Positions 6,543-10,221 of a stretch of 10,221 bases of DNA are shown in pieces (the stretch's first letter is position 1; every line of letters starts with the position of its first letter). Source of the stretch: Lachnospiraceae bacterium (GTDB taxonomy: Bacteria; Bacillota; Clostridia; Lachnospirales; Lachnospiraceae). The notes under the pieces were generated by a model. It worked only from the letters and a program-made list of their open reading frames with translations. It did no database searches and was not told the DNA's origin. Made by a program: the position numbers and the translations under genes. The stretch is taken from NCBI GenBank assembly GCA_017958465.1, contig JAGDCQ010000109.1:1-10221 (forward strand), in the 5' to 3' direction.

Positions 6543-6956
6543 ATGAAACAGTTTAAGGTTAAGATCAAATCGGTACTTGTTAACAACGACCAGCTTCTTA
6601 TCGTAAAGAGGTGGTATGACGACCGTATCGTAAAGCCCTATCAGTGGGAGTTTATCGACGGCGACCTTAACTTCGGTGAAACACCCGAGGACGCTGCGGA
6701 GCGCCTTGTCCGTGAGCAGACACAGATAGAGGTATCGGATGCAAAGCTTCTGTATACCTGGTCCTACACCGTTGGCGATGTTTGCTATGTGGGGATCTGC
6801 TTTGGCTTTAACTGCGTTAACCGTGAGGTTTTCCTTTCGGAGGAGCTTATTGAGTACTACTGGGCGGACCGCAGGGAGCTGAACGACAGCGAGCATCCCA
6901 TGAACGAAAAAGTCATCCTTGATGTCCTGGCCAACAGCGGCGGGTTTATTGAGTGA
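6543..6956 (+). CDS. Nudix-fold protein with degenerate Nudix box
   Basis: The 137-residue protein has the size and strand pattern of a single Nudix domain (MKQFKVKIKSVLVNNDQLLIVKRW at the start, EYYWADRREL near the end). Family members hydrolyse nucleoside diphosphates linked to another moiety, using a 23-residue box, Gx5Ex7REUxEExGU. Here the box runs from Gly40 to Ile62. Gly40, Glu46, Arg54 and Glu58 are kept, but RE is Arg-Leu (Leu55), the second Glu of the EE pair is Gln59, and the conserved Gly is Gln61. Those glutamates bind the catalytic metal in active enzymes, so activity may be lost or changed and the fold may instead serve as a ligand binder. It lies 39 bases before pyrC on the same strand, so a link to nucleotide metabolism is plausible. 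The substrate cannot be told from the sequence. Confidence 0.8.
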   Translation: MKQFKVKIKSVLVNNDQLLIVKRWYDDRIVKPYQWEFIDGDLNFGETPEDAAERLVREQTQIEVSDAKLLYTWSYTVGDVCYVGICFGFNCVNREVFLSEELIEYYWADRRELNDSEHPMNEKVILDVLANSGGFIE

Positions 6957-6995
6957 GCCGGCAGGTTTAAGGGCAGGAACGGCACAGGGGGAAGA

Positions 6996-8279
6996 ATGAA
7001 GACTCTTATAAAAAACGGACTTGTGATCGACCCTTCAAGGGGTCTTGAAGCGATCAAAGATATTGTTGTGGAGGACGGACGCATAGCAGCTGTCGAAGAC
7101 AGGGCCGAGTGCCTTGCGGATGTTTCGATCAATGCGGCCGGTTGCCATGTTTATCCCGGTTTTATTGATATGCATGTGCATTTCAGAGAACCGGGTTTTG
7201 AATACAAAGAAACGGTGGCAACAGGTTCACAGGCGGCTGCAGCCGGCGGCTACACCACGGTTTGCGCCATGCCGAACACAAAGCCCGTGATAGATACAAA
7301 AGAGCGGGTAGAGGAGCTGCTTGGGATCATCGACAGGGACGCTGTTGTCAAGGTTTTGCCCATAGGCTCCGTAACTCTCGGACAGAACGGGAAAGAGCTC
7401 ACAAACCTTAAGGAGCTGCGTGAGGCAGGTGTCTGCGGTGTCAGCGAGGACGGAAAGTCTGTTATGGATGTGGCGCTCTACACAGAGGCCATGCAGCAGG
7501 CTGCAGACCTCAATATGCTGGTTATGGCGCATTGCGAGGACAAGGACCTTGTGCGCGGTGGCGTCATCAACGAAGGTCTTATGGCAAGGAAGCTCGGGCT
7601 TCCGGGGATCCTTAACGCCGTGGAGGACCATATAACAGCAAGGGATATAATCCTTGCCGGAGAGCTTGGAACAAGGCTCCACATCTGCCATGTGAGCACA
7701 GAGCTCAGTGCGGATCTTGTGAAGCTTGCAAAGAAGAAGGGGTTCAAGGTAACGGCTGAGGTTTGCCCGCACCATTTCTCCCTTTCCGACAGCGACATCC
7801 CGGGCGACGACGGCAACTACAAGATGAACCCGCCCCTTCGCTCGAAAAAGGACGTTGAAGCGCTTCAAAAGGCGCTGAAGGAAGGCGTGATAGATGTTAT
7901 CTCAACCGACCACGCGCCCCACAGTGCGGAAGAAAAGGCAGGCGGTTTCGAGACCGCACCGTTTGGTATCGTAGGGCTTGAGACAGCCTACGCCCTCGGT
8001 GTCACAAACCTTGTTAAAACCGGTGTTTTAAGCTTCCCGGAGCTTGTTTACAGGATGAGCACGCGCCCGGCAGAGATCCTCGGGCTCACTGCGCTTGACG
8101 GACGAGGGACGCTGTGCCCCGGCGCCGTAGCGGATATCACTATAGCAAATCCGTCGGAAAAATGGATCGTAGATGCTTCGAAATTCAGATCAAAAGGGAA
8201 GAACACCCCGTTCAACGGCGAGTTCCTCCATGGCCGTGTTAAGCTCACAATGGTAGACGGCAAGATGGTCTTTGAATGA
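6996..8279 (+). CDS. pyrC: Dihydroorotase (PyrC)
   Basis: The 427-residue protein is a class I dihydroorotase, which closes carbamoyl-aspartate to dihydroorotate, the third step of de novo pyrimidine synthesis, in the cytoplasm. The metal-binding residues are visible: His60 and His62 in DMHVHFREPG, Asp152 in SEDG, His179 in MAHCED, His232 in CHVST, and Asp305 in STDHAPH. MPNTKP (92-97) is also typical. The C-terminal strand GRVKLTMVDGKMVFE completes the composite amidohydrolase beta domain, and the length is normal for the family. An AGGGGG site (6986-6991) precedes the ATG. It is placed between the Nudix gene (39 bases) and pyrF (24 bases), so the three are probably one transcript. No PyrR-binding leader was recognised. 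Confidence 0.96.
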   Translation: MKTLIKNGLVIDPSRGLEAIKDIVVEDGRIAAVEDRAECLADVSINAAGCHVYPGFIDMHVHFREPGFEYKETVATGSQAAAAGGYTTVCAMPNTKPVIDTKERVEELLGIIDRDAVVKVLPIGSVTLGQNGKELTNLKELREAGVCGVSEDGKSVMDVALYTEAMQQAADLNMLVMAHCEDKDLVRGGVINEGLMARKLGLPGILNAVEDHITARDIILAGELGTRLHICHVSTELSADLVKLAKKKGFKVTAEVCPHHFSLSDSDIPGDDGNYKMNPPLRSKKDVEALQKALKEGVIDVISTDHAPHSAEEKAGGFETAPFGIVGLETAYALGVTNLVKTGVLSFPELVYRMSTRPAEILGLTALDGRGTLCPGAVADITIANPSEKWIVDASKFRSKGKNTPFNGEFLHGRVKLTMVDGKMVFE

Positions 8280-8303
8280 TACAGGATAAAATGGAGGAAG
8301 GTC

Positions 8304-9230
8304 ATGATAAACACATTGATCAAGAAGATCAGGCAGGTAGATGCCCCTATTGTTGCGGGGCTCGATCCTACACTTAAATTTGTTCCGGAACATATAAAGC
8401 AAAAGGCTTTTGAGGAGTTCGGCGAGACTCTCGAGGGTGCGGCTGAGGCTGTGTGGCAGTTCAACAAGGCCATAATCGACAACATCCACGACCTCATCCC
8501 TGCTGTAAAGCCACAGGTGGCTATGTATGAGCAGTTTGGGATCCCGGGCCTTATTACTTTCAAAAAGACGGTGGATTACTGCAAGGCAAAGGATCTTGTG
8601 GTGATCGGGGATGTTAAGAGAGGCGATATCGGCTCAACATCCGCAGCTTATGCGGCTGCCCACCTTGGAAAGACTGCCGTGGGCTCAGGGCTCATCGCTC
8701 CTTTCGACGAGGATTTTATCACCGTTAACCCTTACCTTGGCACAGACGGCGTAAAGCCTTTTATTGACGCCTGCAACCAGTACAACAAAGGCATTTTTGT
8801 TCTTGTAAAGACTTCGAACCCTTCAAGCGGCGAGTTCCAGGACAGGCTCCTTGAAGGCGGAGAGCCGCTTTATTGTACAGTTGCGCAGAAGGTGGCAGAG
8901 TGGGCATCGCTTTCCATGGATACCGGCGACTACAGCAATGTGGGAGCTGTTGTGGGAGCCACCTACCCCGAGATAGGTAAGACCCTCAGAAAATATATGC
9001 CGAAGTGCTTTATCCTTGTGCCCGGCTACGGTGCTCAGGGCGGCTCCGGAAAGGATCTTGCCGCATTCTTCAACGAGGACGGCCTTGGAGCCATTGTAAA
9101 CTCCTCACGAGGGATAATAGCTGCTTACCAGAACGAAAAATACGAGAGCTTCGGACCGGAGAACTTTGCGGACGCAGCACGTCAGGCAGTTCTTGATATG
9201 CGAGAGGATCTGAAGAACAACCTGGGCTGA
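8304..9230 (+). CDS. pyrF: Orotidine 5'-phosphate decarboxylase, type 2 (PyrF)
   Basis: The 308-residue protein is of the longer type-2 PyrF family, which decarboxylates OMP to UMP, the last step of UMP synthesis. The catalytic Lys-Asp-Lys-Asp set is visible: Lys69 in PAVKPQ, then Asp103, Lys105 and Asp108 in DVKRGDIGSTSAAY. Other family segments are AGLDPTLKFVP (18-28), FITVNPYLGTDGVKPF, VLVKTSNPSS, VVGATYPE and LVPGYGAQGG, followed by NSSRGII. A GGAGG site (8293-8297) lies six bases before the ATG. It directly follows pyrC and appears to end the transcription unit, since a strong hairpin terminator lies about 80 bases after its stop. pyrK, pyrD and pyrE, frequent partners in this phylum, are not in the window. 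Confidence 0.96.
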   Translation: MINTLIKKIRQVDAPIVAGLDPTLKFVPEHIKQKAFEEFGETLEGAAEAVWQFNKAIIDNIHDLIPAVKPQVAMYEQFGIPGLITFKKTVDYCKAKDLVVIGDVKRGDIGSTSAAYAAAHLGKTAVGSGLIAPFDEDFITVNPYLGTDGVKPFIDACNQYNKGIFVLVKTSNPSSGEFQDRLLEGGEPLYCTVAQKVAEWASLSMDTGDYSNVGAVVGATYPEIGKTLRKYMPKCFILVPGYGAQGGSGKDLAAFFNEDGLGAIVNSSRGIIAAYQNEKYESFGPENFADAARQAVLDMREDLKNNLG

Positions 9231-9275
9231 GAGAAGCTCAGATCAGAGCTGAGATCGGAAACTGAGATTAATACT

Positions 9276-9309
9276 GAAACAGAAATCCGAAACAGGAAAA
9301 TTGAAACAG
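9276..9309 (+). repeat. Three short GAAACAG direct repeats after pyrF
   Basis: GAAACAG occurs at 9276-9282, 9289-9295 and 9303-9309, at 13- and 14-base steps, in an adenine-rich, nearly pyrimidine-free stretch between the pyrF stop and the terminator. A similar GGAAACTGAG at 9257-9266 may be a decayed fourth copy. This may be drift of simple sequence rather than a binding site. Confidence 0.4.
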
Positions 9310-9310
9310 A

Positions 9311-9385
9311 AAACACCCGCAGTAAACTGTGAGCTTTTGTGCAGGAGCACATGGCGCAAAGCTTACTGCGGGTGTTTAATTTTTT
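9311..9385 (+). terminator. Long hairpin terminator between convergent pyrF and the GH2-like gene
   Basis: AAACACCCGCAGTAA (9311-9325) and TTACTGCGGGTGTTT (9363-9377) form a perfect 15-bp stem. Inside it, GCTTTTGTGC (9333-9342) pairs with GCGCAAAGC (9354-9362) in a second imperfect stem, giving a 67-base structure. A run of six T (9380-9385) follows on the plus strand. On the minus strand the sequence after the stem reads GTTTTCTGTTTC-like, so it may also stop transcripts of the opposing gene, whose stop codon is only three bases beyond the T-run. Confidence 0.88.
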
Positions 9386-9387
9386 AA

Positions 9388-10221
9388 TCATTCAAATTTG
9401 AACCACTCAAAGTCGAAGGAGCTGCCGGGCAGGAATACAAAGGCCACAGAGCGCTTGCCGTATACAGGCTCGAAGCCGAAGGTCTGTTCCGCATAATCAT
9501 CGGATTGCTTGAACTCGATCATCCTCTTTTCGGAGCCGGCCTCGGAATCGAAGATCAGGTGGATGGCGTTTACGGAGTTTGGCGTCCTGCCGCATACCGT
9601 GATCTTGTCTGTACCGTGTTTTCCAAAGTCCATATTGTCGAATACGAGGGTAACGTTGTTGCCTATCTTTGTTATGGCGTCGGCTTCACGTGTGAAGGAG
9701 TCGCCTGTCACGGAGGAGCTTTCTATTGCGGGGATCCTGCAGAATGCCTTGTGGTAAGGCGTAAAGTAAAAGCCCTGCAGGGATATCCGTGAGAAAGTGA
9801 CTATGCTGATGGTCTTTGTCCCGCGAAGACGTTTGGGAAGCCTGAAGGTGTTTGCGTTGTACACATTGTAAACGCTCTCGTGCTCGTAGGTGCAGGCAAG
9901 GAGCAGCTCGCCTTCATCTCCCGGGCACCCTTCCCAGATCTCGAGAGGTACCTTTTGATCCCAGTGGAAGATGGGGATGGTTATCTCGTCGGAGCCGTAA
10001 TCGCCGAACTCTACGCCGTCAAACTGCAGCCAGCTCCTGCCGGCCTGCGTGAAGACACCGCCCTTGAAACTCAGGTTCAGCGGGGCGTCGCCGGTTTCTC
10101 TCGTCCTTAAGGAAGCGTATACCAGCGAGTAGGGGTCGATCCCGGCTTTTCCAAAGCCTTCGGCTTCAAACTCGTACTCCGAGATGACCTGCGGGTAGTC
10201 GCTTCCGTTTGAGGCTGTGCA
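9388..10221 (-). CDS. C-terminal domains of a large glycoside hydrolase, probably GH2 beta-galactosidase type; 5' end outside window
   Basis: The minus-strand frame is open from the window edge to a TGA at 9388-9390, giving the last 277 residues of a longer protein. Two beta-sandwich, carbohydrate-binding-like units can be seen. One contains DGVEFGDYGSDEITIPIF, PLEIWEG and NTFRLPKRLRGT. The last contains KIGNNVTLVFDNMDFG, ITVCGRTP, NAIHLIFD and a final SFDFEWFKFE. From memory, this pair follows the catalytic core of large GH2 beta-galactosidase-like enzymes of clostridia. The catalytic domain lies outside the window, so the family rests on these accessory domains only. Such enzymes release terminal galactose from oligosaccharides, which would fit with the GH53 galactanase about 3 kb away. 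The gene converges on pyrF and shares its terminator region. Whether the protein is secreted cannot be told. Confidence 0.68.
   Translation of the reverse strand, partial: CTASNGSDYPQVISEYEFEAEGFGKAGIDPYSLVYASLRTRETGDAPLNLSFKGGVFTQAGRSWLQFDGVEFGDYGSDEITIPIFHWDQKVPLEIWEGCPGDEGELLLACTYEHESVYNVYNANTFRLPKRLRGTKTISIVTFSRISLQGFYFTPYHKAFCRIPAIESSSVTGDSFTREADAITKIGNNVTLVFDNMDFGKHGTDKITVCGRTPNSVNAIHLIFDSEAGSEKRMIEFKQSDDYAEQTFGFEPVYGKRSVAFVFLPGSSFDFEWFKFE

Noticed and set aside
9509..9757. Plus-strand open frames of 82-95 codons opposite the GH2-like gene
   Set aside because: They are antisense to recognisable carbohydrate-binding motifs of the minus-strand protein, with no ribosome site or family match.

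Overview
The window looks like chromosomal DNA of a Gram-positive anaerobe of the Bacillota, most likely a Lachnospiraceae-type gut or rumen clostridium. This is inferred from the protein content: LacI-type-sensor diguanylate cyclases, a clostridial LarE, type-2 PyrF, and a GH2-like enzyme tail with stacked C-terminal domains. Purine-rich GGAGG-type ribosome sites and extended -10 promoters fit the same picture. Genes are densely packed, no gene-free stretch exceeds about 175 bases, and I see no insertion sequence, CRISPR array, tRNA or rRNA.

Layout. (1) Bases 2-448 (+) are the end of a MocR/PdxR-type regulator whose aminotransferase-like domain has Arg at the PLP-lysine position and stops early. 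(2) From an extended -10 promoter at about 518-526, and after a leader with an 11-pair hairpin, runs a block of three genes: a PAS-GGDEF diguanylate cyclase (621-2081), LarE (2154-2987) and a very large protein (3007-6423). The large protein joins a LacI-type sugar-sensing domain, a middle domain, an intact GGDEF domain, a GH53 endo-beta-1,4-galactanase and a C-terminal beta-sandwich. (3) A second promoter (6439-6467) and a leader with a 10-bp perfect hairpin precede a Nudix-fold protein with a degenerate Nudix box, then pyrC and pyrF, two steps of de novo pyrimidine synthesis. (4) A long hairpin terminator (9311-9385) lies between pyrF and a convergent minus-strand gene. The visible 277 residues of that gene look like the C-terminal domains of a large GH2 beta-galactosidase-type enzyme.

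How the genes may work together. The most remarkable object is the 1138-residue fusion. It has an apparently complete GH53 catalytic site (Glu771 and Glu874) and an apparently complete diguanylate cyclase site in one chain without a signal peptide, behind a sugar-binding sensor that lacks a DNA-binding domain. A simple reading is a cytoplasmic receptor that senses a beta-galactan oligosaccharide, answers with c-di-GMP, and can cut the oligosaccharide. The adjacent diguanylate cyclase has an inhibitory I-site, while the fusion cyclase lacks one. The probable beta-galactosidase across the pyr genes would fit galactan use. The domain calls rest on motifs visible in the sequence; the signalling model is inference.
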